From NCBI RefSeq assembly GCF_028867965.1, contig NZ_JAPQNT010000019.1:1-18780 (forward strand): 18,780 nt of DNA, read 5' to 3'. The stretch's first letter is position 1; each line of letters starts with the position of its first letter. Under the pieces are notes generated by a model. That model searched no databases and had not been told where the DNA came from. It saw nothing but the letters and a program-made list of their open reading frames with translations. The DNA comes from Flavobacterium sp. SUN046. Its GTDB lineage: Bacteria; Bacteroidota; Bacteroidia; Flavobacteriales; Flavobacteriaceae. A program made the position numbers and the translations under genes. Below are positions 1 through 8,156 of the stretch, piece by piece.

Positions 1-1
1 A

Positions 2-3000
2 ACACCAAATACTAATACATTTTCAGGATTAACTCCAGATACATGTTATAATTTGTATGTTAGAGCCGTATGTTCTCCTACAGATAGTAGTGCTTGGTCA
101 ACTGCAGCAAGTATAACAACACAGGTTGCACCACCAGTATGTGGCGGAACATTTACAGATCCAGGTGGAGCTACAGCAAATTATTCAAACAACACAGACT
201 CAACAGTTACAATATGCCCAATAAATCCTGGTGACGTTGTAACGGTAACCTTTACTTCATTCAATACCGAAGCAACATGGGATGGACTATATGTATTCAA
301 TGGAAATTCAATTGCATCACCACAGATAACTAGTGGTAATGGTGCAGGAAATGTTCCAGGAGGATTAGCAGGATCTTATTGGGGTACAGCTATACCTGGT
401 CCATTTAATGGTACATTACCTGGTGGATGTTTAACATTTAGATTTAGAAGCGATGGAATAATAAACAATCCAGGATGGACTGCCAATGTTACTTGTGCAC
501 CGCCTCCAACTTGTCCTGCGCCTACTGTACCTGTTACTTCTGCAGTTACATCTAATTCAGGAACATTAAGTTGGACTAATAATAGTACAGCTACCCAATT
601 CGAAGTTCTAGCTTTGCCATGTACAGCTCCTGCGCCAACAGCGACTTCAACAGGAACAATAATAACACCAACAACACCAAATACTTATACATTTACTGGA
701 TTAACACCAAGCACATGTTATACATTATATGTGAGAGCAGTATGTTCTCCAACAGATAGTAGTACTTGGACAACTGGTGCTACAATTACTACACAAATTG
801 CACCTCCAGCTTGTGGAGGTATATTTACAGATCTTGGTGGACCAACTGCAAATTATGCAAATGGCACCGATAATACGGTTACAATTTGTCCGATAAATGC
901 TACTGATATTCTGACGGTTACATTTACAGAATTTTCTACAGAAGCAAATTGGGATGGTTTATATGTTTTTGATGGAAATTCAATTGCATCACCTCAAATT
1001 TCAAGTGGAAATGGAGCTGGAAATGTTCCAGGTGGATTAGCCGGATCTTTTTGGGGAACAACTATTCCTGGACCATTTAGTGGTACATTACCTGGTGGAT
1101 GTTTGACTTTTAGATTTAGAAGCGATGGCTCTGTAAATGCGCCTGGATGGGTTGCTAACGTAACATGTGATCCAGTTCCTACTTGTCCAAAACCAGTTGC
1201 ATTAACAGCGACAAATGTTACGCAAACATCAGCAACATTAAGTTGGACCGAAATTGGAACAGCAACTGCATGGGAAATAATAATTTTACCAGTTGGTTCT
1301 CCAATTCCAACGTCTGGAACTTTAGGAATTGCTACTACTAATCCTTATTATGTAACAAATTTACCTCCTGGAACCGCTTATACTTTTTATGTTAGATCAA
1401 TTTGTTCGCCAACAGATATTGGACCTTGGTCAATTGGCTCAACTTTTGGTACTTTACCTGTAAATGATGAATGTACTAATGCTACATTTGCAATTGTAAA
1501 TCAAAATTTGAATTGTGTACAAACAACTCCAGGTACCTTAGTTGGAGCAACACAATCGTTACCTAATGTAAACTGTCCTCCTGGCGTAGCCAATGATGAT
1601 GTTTGGTATACATTTACTGCAACAGCAGCAACTCATATCATATCTTTCAATAATGTTTTACCAGCAAATACAGCAATTAATTATGCCATTTTTCAAGGTA
1701 CTAACTGTGGGTCATTAACTCAAGTTGCTTGTAACTCTGGAGCGGGTTTAACAGCTGGAAATGTCTATTATATTAGAGTTTATTCTACATCTGCTGCACC
1801 ACAATTTGCAACATTTAATCTTTGTATAGGAACGCTTCCTTGTACAGAAGCACCTGCGTTTTGTACGGGCCAAACAGTTACTTATGCAAATTCAACTAAT
1901 GTACCAAGTTTAGGTCAGATAGGATGTTTATTTACATCTCCAAATCCTGCTTTTTTCTTTTTACAAGTAAATCAAGCAGGACCATTAAGCTATTTAATTT
2001 CTCAAGTTGATAATGGTGGTATACCAAGAGACGTAGATTACGTTGCATGGGGTCCTTTTACCGATTTAAGTTCTGCTTGTTCAGGTGTTCCTCAAAATCC
2101 ATTGACTGGCGCTACACCAATTCCTACTCCTGCAACTGGTTGTCCAGGTACACTTCATGCATGTAGTTATTCTGCTGCACCGCAAGAAATAATGTGTATT
2201 CCAAATGCTCAGTTATGTGAAGTGTATGTAATTATGATTACAAACTTCTCCAATCAAGCAGGTACTGTAACATTTACACAAACTAATAATGGTGGAGGAA
2301 CAACAGCATGTTTCCCAATTAACACATTCAACTATCCTCTAACAACTTATTGTCAAGATGGAGTTGATCCTACTCCAGTTTTAGCACCAAGTGCAACTGC
2401 TGGAACTTATACTTCAACACCTGGTTTAGTAATTGATCCAGTTACTGGTACCGTAGATTTATCTGCAAGTACTCCTGGAGCTTATGTTGTCACCAGTTCA
2501 ACTGCTACAACTATTGGAGGAACATGTAATACTATACCATTTATTACAACAACTAGAACTATAATTATTACAGCTCCAGCAAATGCATCGATTTCTTATC
2601 CACAACCTTCTTATTGTAATAACATTAATACTGTTCAAACTATAACAAGAACCGGTACAACTGGTGGAAACTACACTGCTTTACCTGCAGGTCTTTCTTT
2701 AGATCCTAATACAGGAAATATGGTTCCGAGTGCAAGTACACCAGGAACATACACTGTTAATTATTCAATTGCTGCCTCTGGAGGATGTGCACCATTCTCA
2801 ACAACAACAACTGTTACTATTATACAATCATCTGTAGCGAATACAAGTTTTTCTTATCCTACTCCAGTTTGCGCAGGTGGTATGTCAGGACCAACTGCTT
2901 CACCAATATTCGCTAGTGGATTTACTTTTAGTAGTGGTTCAGGAGCATCTCAAGTTAATGGTATTTTCACTGCAACTCCAACAGGTGCGGTAATTGATCC

Positions 3001-5119
3001 AAATACCGGAGTAATAGACTTACTTTTAAGTATACCAGGAACTTATACAATAACTTACTCAATAGGAAATAATGCAAGCGTTTGTGCAGTTGGAGGTTCA
3101 TCTACAGCTCAAATAACAATAAATCCAATTGTATCACCAGTATTCACGCCGATATCTAGTATTTGTCAAAATTCAGTAGCAACATCATTACCATTAACAG
3201 ATAATAATGGAATTACTGGAACTTGGTCACCGGCAACAATTGATACAAGTACATTAGGAACGACAACATATTTCTTTACTCCAGATAATCCTGCACAATG
3301 TTCAACATCTGCTAGTATGGATATTCTTATTACAACACCTATTACACCAACATTTAGTGCCGTAGCAAATATTTGTCAAGATTTTGCTCCACCTGCATTA
3401 CCTACAACTTCTAGTGAAGGCGTTGTTGGTTCATGGTCACCTGCATCAATTGATACATCAGTTCCTGGAAACTATTCATTTACATTCACACCAAATTCTG
3501 GACAATGCGCAGTTAATGGTAGTTTATCTGTAACTATTGATGCTCCTTCAATTGTTCCAACTTTTAATGCTATTGCAAATATTTGTCAAGACCTTGCAGC
3601 ACCTACATTACCAAATCCATCTACAAATGGAATCACTGGAACATGGTCGCCATCAACAATTGATACTACAATTCCTGGCACGTACACATTTATATTTACA
3701 CCAGATCCAGCTCAATGTGCAGTTACTACTACTATCAATGTAACTATAGATGCACCTTCAATTGTTCCAACTTTTAATGCTATTGCAAATATTTGTCAAG
3801 ACCTTGCGGCACCTTCGTTACCAAATCCATCTATAAATGGAATCACTGGAACATGGTCGCCATCAACAATTGATACAACAATTCCTGGCACGTACACATT
3901 TATATTTACACCAGATCCAGCTCAATGTGCAGTTACTACTAATATCAATGTAACTATAGATGCACCTTCAATTGTTCCAACTTTTAATGCTATTGCAAAT
4001 ATTTGTTTGAACGCTACTGCTCCAACATTAGCATTAACATCAAACAATGCTATTACTGGAACTTGGTCACCTACAACAATTGATACATCTGTTGTTGGAA
4101 CTTCTAATTATACTTTTACTCCCGATCCAGCTCAATGTGCTGTTTCTAAAACAATATCTGTAACTATTGTAGCGCCTACGCAAGCAGTATTCGCACAAAT
4201 ACAAGCAATTTGTCAAGGAAATACTGCGCCTAATTTGCCAAGTACATCATCAAATGGTATTGCAGGTTCATGGTCTCCATCGACTATAAATACATCGAAT
4301 GCTGGAGTTACGGTTTATACATTTACTCCAAATGCTGGACTATGTGCATTGGGAACTACAATGAGTATAACTATTAATCCACAGCCAACTGTTCCTGTAC
4401 AAAGTTCAGTTGAAGCTTGTAATAATTATACGCTACCAGCTTTAACTATAGGTAATTATTATACTGGTCAAAATGGTACTGGAACACAATTAAGTGTTGG
4501 AGCAGTAATTTCAGCAACTACAACATTATATGTTTATGCGCAAAGTGGTACTACACCAAATTGTACAGATGAAAAACCTTTAAGTATAACAATTACTCCA
4601 AGTCCGGTGTTTACTATTATAGGTGGATGTCAAGGACCAGTATATGTTTTAGAAGTTGTACCAGGTCCAGGTAGTTTTAACGTAAATAATGCAACTTACT
4701 CATGGTTAAATCCATCAGGCACCGTAATTTCGGGCGCAACCAATTATACTCTTATAGTTCCTACAAATTTAGCAGGTACTTATACTTGTATAGTAACTGT
4801 GCCAAACGGTAGCGGAAGTTGTTCAAACAATGGTTCATTCAATGCAAATGATGTTACATGTACCATTCCAAAAGGAATTTCTCCAAATGGAGATGGAATG
4901 AATGATACATTCGATTTAACAGGGTTTAATGTAAAACAATTGAACATCTTTAACCGATATGGAACTATTGTTTATGCAAAAAGCAATTACAATAATGAAT
5001 GGTTTGGACAATCTGATAGCGGAAATGAACTTCCTGACGGAACCTACTATTTTGTAATTGAGAGAGATGGTCAAGAATCTAGATCTGGATGGGTTTATAT
5101 CAACAGAGAAAATAGATAA
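2..5119 (+). CDS. Giant T9SS-secreted surface protein (CUB/FN3/Ig-like repeats), 5'-truncated
   Basis: This is the C-terminal ~1,705 residues of a large cell-surface protein whose start lies left of the window. The frame is open from base 2, and the first in-frame TTG (base 53) falls inside a repeat, so it is not a start. Order: partial FN3, CUB-like domain (from ~140), FN3, second CUB (from ~812), FN3, a PPC-like domain beginning NDEC (~1463), a Cys-rich flavobacterial module (~1840-2300), three 'YP.P.YC...IDP.TG' modules (2327, 2591, 2849), six ~70-residue 'GTWSP.TIDT' modules (3128-4390), then a C-terminal domain from ~4878 with GISPNGDGMNDTF, NIFNRYG and LPDGTYYFVI. That last domain is the gliding-motility-associated (CHU_C, type B) T9SS sorting signal, so export through the outer membrane by the Por/Spr machinery is expected. 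Composition is Thr/Ser/Pro/Asn-rich with many Cys. Adhesion or matrix binding is inferred. No SprF/PorP partner gene follows. Confidence 0.9.
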   Translation, partial: TPNTNTFSGLTPDTCYNLYVRAVCSPTDSSAWSTAASITTQVAPPVCGGTFTDPGGATANYSNNTDSTVTICPINPGDVVTVTFTSFNTEATWDGLYVFNGNSIASPQITSGNGAGNVPGGLAGSYWGTAIPGPFNGTLPGGCLTFRFRSDGIINNPGWTANVTCAPPPTCPAPTVPVTSAVTSNSGTLSWTNNSTATQFEVLALPCTAPAPTATSTGTIITPTTPNTYTFTGLTPSTCYTLYVRAVCSPTDSSTWTTGATITTQIAPPACGGIFTDLGGPTANYANGTDNTVTICPINATDILTVTFTEFSTEANWDGLYVFDGNSIASPQISSGNGAGNVPGGLAGSFWGTTIPGPFSGTLPGGCLTFRFRSDGSVNAPGWVANVTCDPVPTCPKPVALTATNVTQTSATLSWTEIGTATAWEIIILPVGSPIPTSGTLGIATTNPYYVTNLPPGTAYTFYVRSICSPTDIGPWSIGSTFGTLPVNDECTNATFAIVNQNLNCVQTTPGTLVGATQSLPNVNCPPGVANDDVWYTFTATAATHIISFNNVLPANTAINYAIFQGTNCGSLTQVACNSGAGLTAGNVYYIRVYSTSAAPQFATFNLCIGTLPCTEAPAFCTGQTVTYANSTNVPSLGQIGCLFTSPNPAFFFLQVNQAGPLSYLISQVDNGGIPRDVDYVAWGPFTDLSSACSGVPQNPLTGATPIPTPATGCPGTLHACSYSAAPQEIMCIPNAQLCEVYVIMITNFSNQAGTVTFTQTNNGGGTTACFPINTFNYPLTTYCQDGVDPTPVLAPSATAGTYTSTPGLVIDPVTGTVDLSASTPGAYVVTSSTATTIGGTCNTIPFITTTRTIIITAPANASISYPQPSYCNNINTVQTITRTGTTGGNYTALPAGLSLDPNTGNMVPSASTPGTYTVNYSIAASGGCAPFSTTTTVTIIQSSVANTSFSYPTPVCAGGMSGPTASPIFASGFTFSSGSGASQVNGIFTATPTGAVIDPNTGVIDLLLSIPGTYTITYSIGNNASVCAVGGSSTAQITINPIVSPVFTPISSICQNSVATSLPLTDNNGITGTWSPATIDTSTLGTTTYFFTPDNPAQCSTSASMDILITTPITPTFSAVANICQDFAPPALPTTSSEGVVGSWSPASIDTSVPGNYSFTFTPNSGQCAVNGSLSVTIDAPSIVPTFNAIANICQDLAAPTLPNPSTNGITGTWSPSTIDTTIPGTYTFIFTPDPAQCAVTTTINVTIDAPSIVPTFNAIANICQDLAAPSLPNPSINGITGTWSPSTIDTTIPGTYTFIFTPDPAQCAVTTNINVTIDAPSIVPTFNAIANICLNATAPTLALTSNNAITGTWSPTTIDTSVVGTSNYTFTPDPAQCAVSKTISVTIVAPTQAVFAQIQAICQGNTAPNLPSTSSNGIAGSWSPSTINTSNAGVTVYTFTPNAGLCALGTTMSITINPQPTVPVQSSVEACNNYTLPALTIGNYYTGQNGTGTQLSVGAVISATTTLYVYAQSGTTPNCTDEKPLSITITPSPVFTIIGGCQGPVYVLEVVPGPGSFNVNNATYSWLNPSGTVISGATNYTLIVPTNLAGTYTCIVTVPNGSGSCSNNGSFNANDVTCTIPKGISPNGDGMNDTFDLTGFNVKQLNIFNRYGTIVYAKSNYNNEWFGQSDSGNELPDGTYYFVIERDGQESRSGWVYINRENR
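53..1384 (+). repeat. Tandem CUB+FN3 cassette inside the giant surface protein gene
   Basis: Two successive cassettes of about 672 and 660 bases run from the FN3 strand motif LYVRAVCSPTDSS (53), through a CUB-like domain opening with CGG.FTD.GG, to the next copies of the same FN3 motif (725, then FYVRSICSPTD at 1385). The two CUB domains share WDGLYVF, GNSIASPQI, GNVPGGLAGS and LPGGCLTFRFRSDG. Similarity holds at nucleotide as well as protein level, which points to fairly recent duplication. The partial FN3 at the left edge implies that at least one more unit lies upstream. Confidence 0.85.
3128..4390 (+). repeat. Six tandem ~210-bp repeats encoding 70-residue Ig-like modules
   Basis: The units start at 3128 (213 bp), 3341, 3551, 3761, 3971 and 4181 (210 bp each). 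Each encodes a module with a conserved ICQ near residue 11, then NGITGTWSP.TIDT, a Y.FTPD..QC strand and a closing TI. Units three and four are nearly identical in DNA, with about six mismatches by eye. The first ~37 bases of unit five are still identical to them before it diverges. This suggests recent expansion or gene conversion in the middle of the array while the outer units are older. Confidence 0.88.
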
Positions 5120-5141
5120 TAAATAATATAATTTTAAATTG

Positions 5142-5181
5142 AAAATGCCCCAAAAGTTAACTACTATTTGGGGCATTTTTT
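5142..5181 (+). terminator. Rho-independent terminator after the surface protein
   Basis: A perfect 13-bp stem (AAAATGCCCCAAA, 5142-5154, with 5167-5179) closes a 12-base loop and runs into a T tract. It lies 22 bases after the stop codon. On the other strand the stem is followed by a poorer T stretch, so it may also serve the convergent peptidase gene, though less well. Confidence 0.9.
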
Positions 5182-5309
5182 ATGTGTGTAAAATTATGTA
5201 ATCTTAAAGTGAGTTCTAAATGTAAATTATAAATTCTATTTATTTTATGTGTAAAAAGACAACTGAAATCAAGCAAAATAATTAAAGAAATTCCTATTAT
5301 ATATAGATA

Positions 5310-6677
5310 TTATTGCAAACCATATTTATCAAATAAATACATTAATGAAGCCATTGTTGCGGCACCTAATTCTAATTCACGTTTATTAACAGCATCAAAT
5401 TTATCATTAGCAGCATGATGGTAATCAAAATAACGTTGCGAATCGGGTTGTAAACCAACCTTAACAATCTTATCTGATTTTAATGGACCAATATCTGTAC
5501 CTGAATGTCCTTTATCGAAAATATGAATTAAATATGGCTCGAATAGGTTTTTCCAACTCTCAATCTTATTAAAATTAGTATCATCCGATTCAATTGAAAA
5601 ACCTCTCGGTGTAAATCCACCCGAATCACTTTCTAAAGCAAAAATGTGGTTTTCATGATTTTTCTTTGATTCTATTTCATATTGATTTCCACCTTTTACT
5701 CCGTTCTCTTCATTCATAAAAAGAACTACCCTTATTGTATTTTTAGGTTTATAATTAATCTTTTTAAACAATTCTAAAACTGCCATACTTTGCACACAGC
5801 CTGCTCCATCGTCTTGAGAACCATCACCTAAATCCCAAGAATCTAAATGTCCGCCTACAATCATAATTCGCTCTGGATGCTCTGATCCGGTTATTTCTCC
5901 AATCACATTATAAGACAAAACATCTTCATATTGCTTACACGATTGCTTGAAAAATAATTTAGCATTCGGGTTTTCTTTTAATAATTTACTCAGAGCTGCT
6001 GCGCCATTAGTTGAAATTGCAGCTGCTGGAATTCTATTTTCTTTTGGTGCATCTCCATAATTTGTCATTCCAGTATGTGGCAAATCATCCATTCTTAAAT
6101 TCATCGAACGCACTATAACACCAACTGCTCCCAATTTACCTGCTTCTCTTGCACCTGACGAACGTTGATCTACACAATTTCCATAGGCATGAAAAGTTTC
6201 AATAAATTCTGGATTCATCGGACGATTGAAAAAGACAATTTTTCCTTTTACTTTATCGCCTAATGTTTTTAATTCGTCTAAACTTTGAACTTCAATAATA
6301 TTTGCCGAAAGTCCTGTTTTTGGCGTAGCAACTGATAATCCTAAAGCACAAATAGCAAATGAGACTTTCTTTTTTCCAAGTTGTACAAAAGCTACTTCTT
6401 TTTCACCACGCACCCATTTTGGCACCATTACTTCTTGAAGATATACTTTATCTAAACCTAATGATTCCAATTGTTTTTTAGTATATATAACGCCTAACTC
6501 TGCTCCTTTTGAACCTGATAAACGTTGTCCAACCTTGTTAGATAAATCGTCTAACCAAGAATAGCAATGACTTTCTGTTAAAGAAGATTTATAAATTTGC
6601 TTAAGCATTTCTTCGTCAGAATTTTGTGAAAAAGATAAGACTGTTTGAAATAATAGTAAAAGGAAAACTTTCTTCAT
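5310..6677 (-). CDS. Exported M28-family zinc metallopeptidase (carboxypeptidase Q-like)
   Basis: This 455-residue protein is predicted to remove amino acids from peptides outside the cytoplasm with two zinc ions. A signal peptide (MKKVFLLLLFQTVLSFSQ) ends near residue 18. A protease-associated (PA) insert covers about residues 120-245, and the M28 catalytic domain follows. The expected metal ligands and catalytic residues are visible: His277 in GGHLDSWD, the Asp pair 289-290 in QDDGAG, Glu323/324 in MNEENG, Asp351 in ESDSGG and the His pair 420-421 in YHHAAND. Length and motif order match the carboxypeptidase Q/aminopeptidase branch. There is no C-terminal T9SS domain, so periplasmic residence is inferred. 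The gene is monocistronic, convergent with the surface protein and divergent from the gene at 6765. Exact substrate preference cannot be read from sequence. Confidence 0.9.
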   Translation of the reverse strand: MKKVFLLLLFQTVLSFSQNSDEEMLKQIYKSSLTESHCYSWLDDLSNKVGQRLSGSKGAELGVIYTKKQLESLGLDKVYLQEVMVPKWVRGEKEVAFVQLGKKKVSFAICALGLSVATPKTGLSANIIEVQSLDELKTLGDKVKGKIVFFNRPMNPEFIETFHAYGNCVDQRSSGAREAGKLGAVGVIVRSMNLRMDDLPHTGMTNYGDAPKENRIPAAAISTNGAAALSKLLKENPNAKLFFKQSCKQYEDVLSYNVIGEITGSEHPERIMIVGGHLDSWDLGDGSQDDGAGCVQSMAVLELFKKINYKPKNTIRVVLFMNEENGVKGGNQYEIESKKNHENHIFALESDSGGFTPRGFSIESDDTNFNKIESWKNLFEPYLIHIFDKGHSGTDIGPLKSDKIVKVGLQPDSQRYFDYHHAANDKFDAVNKRELELGAATMASLMYLFDKYGLQ

Positions 6678-6694
6678 ATAAAATAATTTTACGC

Positions 6695-6727
6695 CAAAAA
6701 TAAACCAAAAAACATTTGTTTGAACAA
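6695..6727 (-). promoter_or_regulatory. Promoter of the M28 peptidase gene
   Basis: On the minus strand a -7 box TATTTTTG (6702-6695) matches the Bacteroidota TAnnTTTG consensus. A TTG (6727-6725) lies 22 bases upstream, slightly wider than the usual ~19. The start codon is about 17 bases beyond the -7 box. The -33 side overlaps that of the divergent promoter. Confidence 0.55.
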
Positions 6728-6761
6728 ATTATATTTCTAACTTTGCATTTCAAAGTACTTT
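6716..6761 (+). promoter_or_regulatory. Promoter plus overlapping palindromic operator, copy 1
   Basis: TTG (6716-6718), a 19-base spacer and TAACTTTG (6738-6745) form a textbook Bacteroidota promoter. Overlapping the -7 box and start region is the dyad ACTTTGCATTTCAAAGT (6740-6756, one arm mismatch). It is followed by the perfect 10-base palindrome AAAGTACTTT (6752-6761). The same arrangement recurs before the gene at 7787, so this is probably the operator of the winged-helix regulator encoded between them. The ATG at 6765 is only ~20 bases after the -7 box. Confidence 0.7.
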
Positions 6762-6764
6762 ACC

Positions 6765-7397
6765 ATGGAAAACGAAAAATATCTAAATGACATTTCTGAA
6801 ATTAAAAACATGATGAATAAGTCATCACAGTTTCTTTCATTAAGCGGATTATCAGGAATTCTTGCTGGAATTTATGCTTTAATTGGAGCATTTTATGCAA
6901 ATTCTTTATTACCATCATATAATAGAATTGGTGGAGAATTAAGTCGTGAATCACTCACATTATCAGAAAAGGAAATTACTATTAAGTTATTTCTAACCGC
7001 ATTAACTGTAATAGTTTTATCAATAATCTCTGGTTTATTATTGAGCGCCTCAAAAGCAAAAAAACAAGGTGAAAATCTTTGGAATCAATCCTCAAAACAA
7101 TTGTTAATTAACTTCGGAATTCCATTAATAACTGGTGGAATCTTCGCATTACTTTTGTTACAAAAAGAATTTTACGGAATAATTGCTCCAATTACATTAA
7201 TTTTCTACGGTTTGGGTTGTGTAAACGCTAGTAAAAACACTTTTAGAGATGTAAAATATTTAGGAATTACATTAATTATTATTGGATTATTTGCTACCTA
7301 TTTCACAGGCTATGGATTATTATTTTGGGCTTTAGGTTTCGGCATTTGTCATATATTGTATGGAAGCGTAATGTATTTTAAATATGAAAGAGATTAA
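6765..7397 (+). CDS. Polytopic membrane protein, first gene of the regulator unit
   Basis: A 210-residue protein that I cannot assign to a characterised family. After a hydrophilic N-terminus (~20 residues) there are about five or six membrane segments: near 22-46, 73-95, 111-131, 134-152 and two closely spaced spans in 163-203. No catalytic motif is evident. The gene lies directly upstream of the winged-helix regulator, with a 44-base gap to the preferred regulator start, and is very likely co-transcribed with it. This placement is typical of a regulator's membrane partner or sensor, but that role is inference only. It is driven by the operator-bearing promoter at 6716-6761. Confidence 0.8.
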   Translation: MENEKYLNDISEIKNMMNKSSQFLSLSGLSGILAGIYALIGAFYANSLLPSYNRIGGELSRESLTLSEKEITIKLFLTALTVIVLSIISGLLLSASKAKKQGENLWNQSSKQLLINFGIPLITGGIFALLLLQKEFYGIIAPITLIFYGLGCVNASKNTFRDVKYLGITLIIIGLFATYFTGYGLLFWALGFGICHILYGSVMYFKYERD

Positions 7398-7399
7398 AT

Positions 7400-7407
7400 T
7401 ATCTTTG
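7400..7407 (+). promoter_or_regulatory. Possible internal -7 box for the regulator gene
   Basis: TATCTTTG fits TAnnTTTG, but no TTG stands at the proper upstream distance. If used, transcription would start at about 7412-7414. That would put the ATG at 7415 at the very 5' end and leave a ~30-base leader before the ATG at 7442. No copy of the ACTTTG/CAAAGT dyad is present here. Confidence 0.35.
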
Positions 7408-7441
7408 TATTATTATGCCTTTGTTGCGAAATAAAAAAAAT

Positions 7442-7738
7442 ATGAAAACTATCATCCAAAATATAAACAAAGCCTTTGATCACCGAATTCGTTTGGGGAT
7501 TATGTCTATATTGATGGTAAATGAAAGTGCTGATTTTAACATGCTCAAAGAATTGCTTGGTGTAACTGATGGTAACCTCGCCTCTCATACCAAAGCATTA
7601 GAAAGTGAAAATTATATTCAAATTGAAAAACAATTCATTGGCAAAAAACCAAACACTAGATACATCGCAACCAAAGAAGGAAGAAAAGCCTTTAAAGAGC
7701 ACATTGATGCACTTGAAAAATTAATATCAAAGAGCTAA
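7442..7738 (+). CDS. Winged-helix transcriptional regulator (HTH_34 / ArsR-like)
   Basis: A 98-residue DNA-binding protein consisting of essentially one winged helix-turn-helix. An N-terminal helix carries NKAFDHRIRLGIMSILMVN. A recognition region follows (FNMLKELLGVTDGNLASHTKALE), then a wing hairpin (IEKQFIGKKPNTRYIATKEG) and a C-terminal helix for dimerisation. I chose the ATG at 7442 because relatives begin M(K)..I.NINKAFDHRIR and because the nine residues gained from the ATG at 7415 (MPLLRNKKN) look unrelated. It has no sensor domain and no metal-binding Cys pair, so its signal may come from a partner such as the membrane protein upstream. The matching palindromes before 6765 and 7787 are the obvious candidate targets. 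This implies autoregulation plus control of the creD operon. Confidence 0.85.
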   Translation: MKTIIQNINKAFDHRIRLGIMSILMVNESADFNMLKELLGVTDGNLASHTKALESENYIQIEKQFIGKKPNTRYIATKEGRKAFKEHIDALEKLISKS

Positions 7739-7756
7739 ACCTATTTTTTTATCTAA

Positions 7757-7780
7757 TAACTTTGAATTTCAAAGTACTTT
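7757..7780 (+). promoter_or_regulatory. Promoter -7 box with overlapping palindromic operator, copy 2
   Basis: TAACTTTG (7757-7764) is the -7 box. It overlaps ACTTTGAATTTCAAAGT (7759-7775), a perfect dyad with 8-bp arms around one central base, followed by the perfect palindrome AAAGTACTTT (7771-7780). From the -7 box on, the element matches copy 1 over 24 bases with a single difference (A for C). No good TTG is present at the -33 position, so this promoter may be weaker or need help. The ATG at 7787 lies 22 bases after the -7 box. Confidence 0.7.
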
Positions 7781-7786
7781 AAAATT

Positions 7787-8152
7787 ATGAAAAGTATAAA
7801 AACAAAATATCTAATCATTAGTTGCTGCATCTTATTTATAGAAATAACTATTGCCGTATTTGTAAACGATCAATTCATTCGTCCAATATTTGGTGACTAT
7901 TTAGCATCAATTTTGGTGTTTTACTTACTAGCAACATTCTTGAAAAATGATTTGAATAAAATAGCAATTATTTCATTACTAATAAGTTACACTATTGAAT
8001 TTTCACAATACTTCCATATTCTAGAACTATTTCATTTGGATAAAATCAAAATCCTAAAAATTATACTCGGAAACTCTTTTTCGTGGACGGATATGCTTGC
8101 ATATACTTTAGGAATAATAACTGTAGTACTAATTCATAACTATAAAAAATAA
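7787..8152 (+). CDS. DUF2809-family small membrane protein
   Basis: A 121-residue integral membrane protein resembling the DUF2809 family. It has about four hydrophobic spans (near 7-27, 38-50, 58-72 and 99-115). The segment ISYTIEFSQYFHILELFHLD is followed by LGNSFSWTDMLAYTLGI, which matches the conserved family pattern (E.SQ....W.D...Y..G). The function of the family is unknown. It is the first gene of the tight seven-gene run and starts right after operator copy 2. The next gene begins four bases after its stop. Confidence 0.7.
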   Translation: MKSIKTKYLIISCCILFIEITIAVFVNDQFIRPIFGDYLASILVFYLLATFLKNDLNKIAIISLLISYTIEFSQYFHILELFHLDKIKILKIILGNSFSWTDMLAYTLGIITVVLIHNYKK

Positions 8153-8156
8153 TAAA

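Noticed and set aside
53..55. TTG as the start of the giant surface protein
   Set aside because: It is the Leu of the repeated LYVRAVCSPTD motif, and the frame is open to the left edge with matching FN3 sequence (TPNTNTFSGLTPDTCYN), so the gene is simply truncated by the window.
3128..4390. Possible CRISPR or intergenic tandem repeat
   Set aside because: The repeats are in frame, exact multiples of three, with no spacers, and encode a regular protein module.
4916..5176. Minus-strand open frame over the end of the surface protein
   Set aside because: It starts inside the terminator hairpin and runs antisense to the conserved T9SS sorting domain.
7415..7441. Upstream ATG of the winged-helix regulator
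   Set aside because: The added residues MPLLRNKKN have no family match, and a possible -7 box at 7400-7407 would place transcription start almost on this codon.
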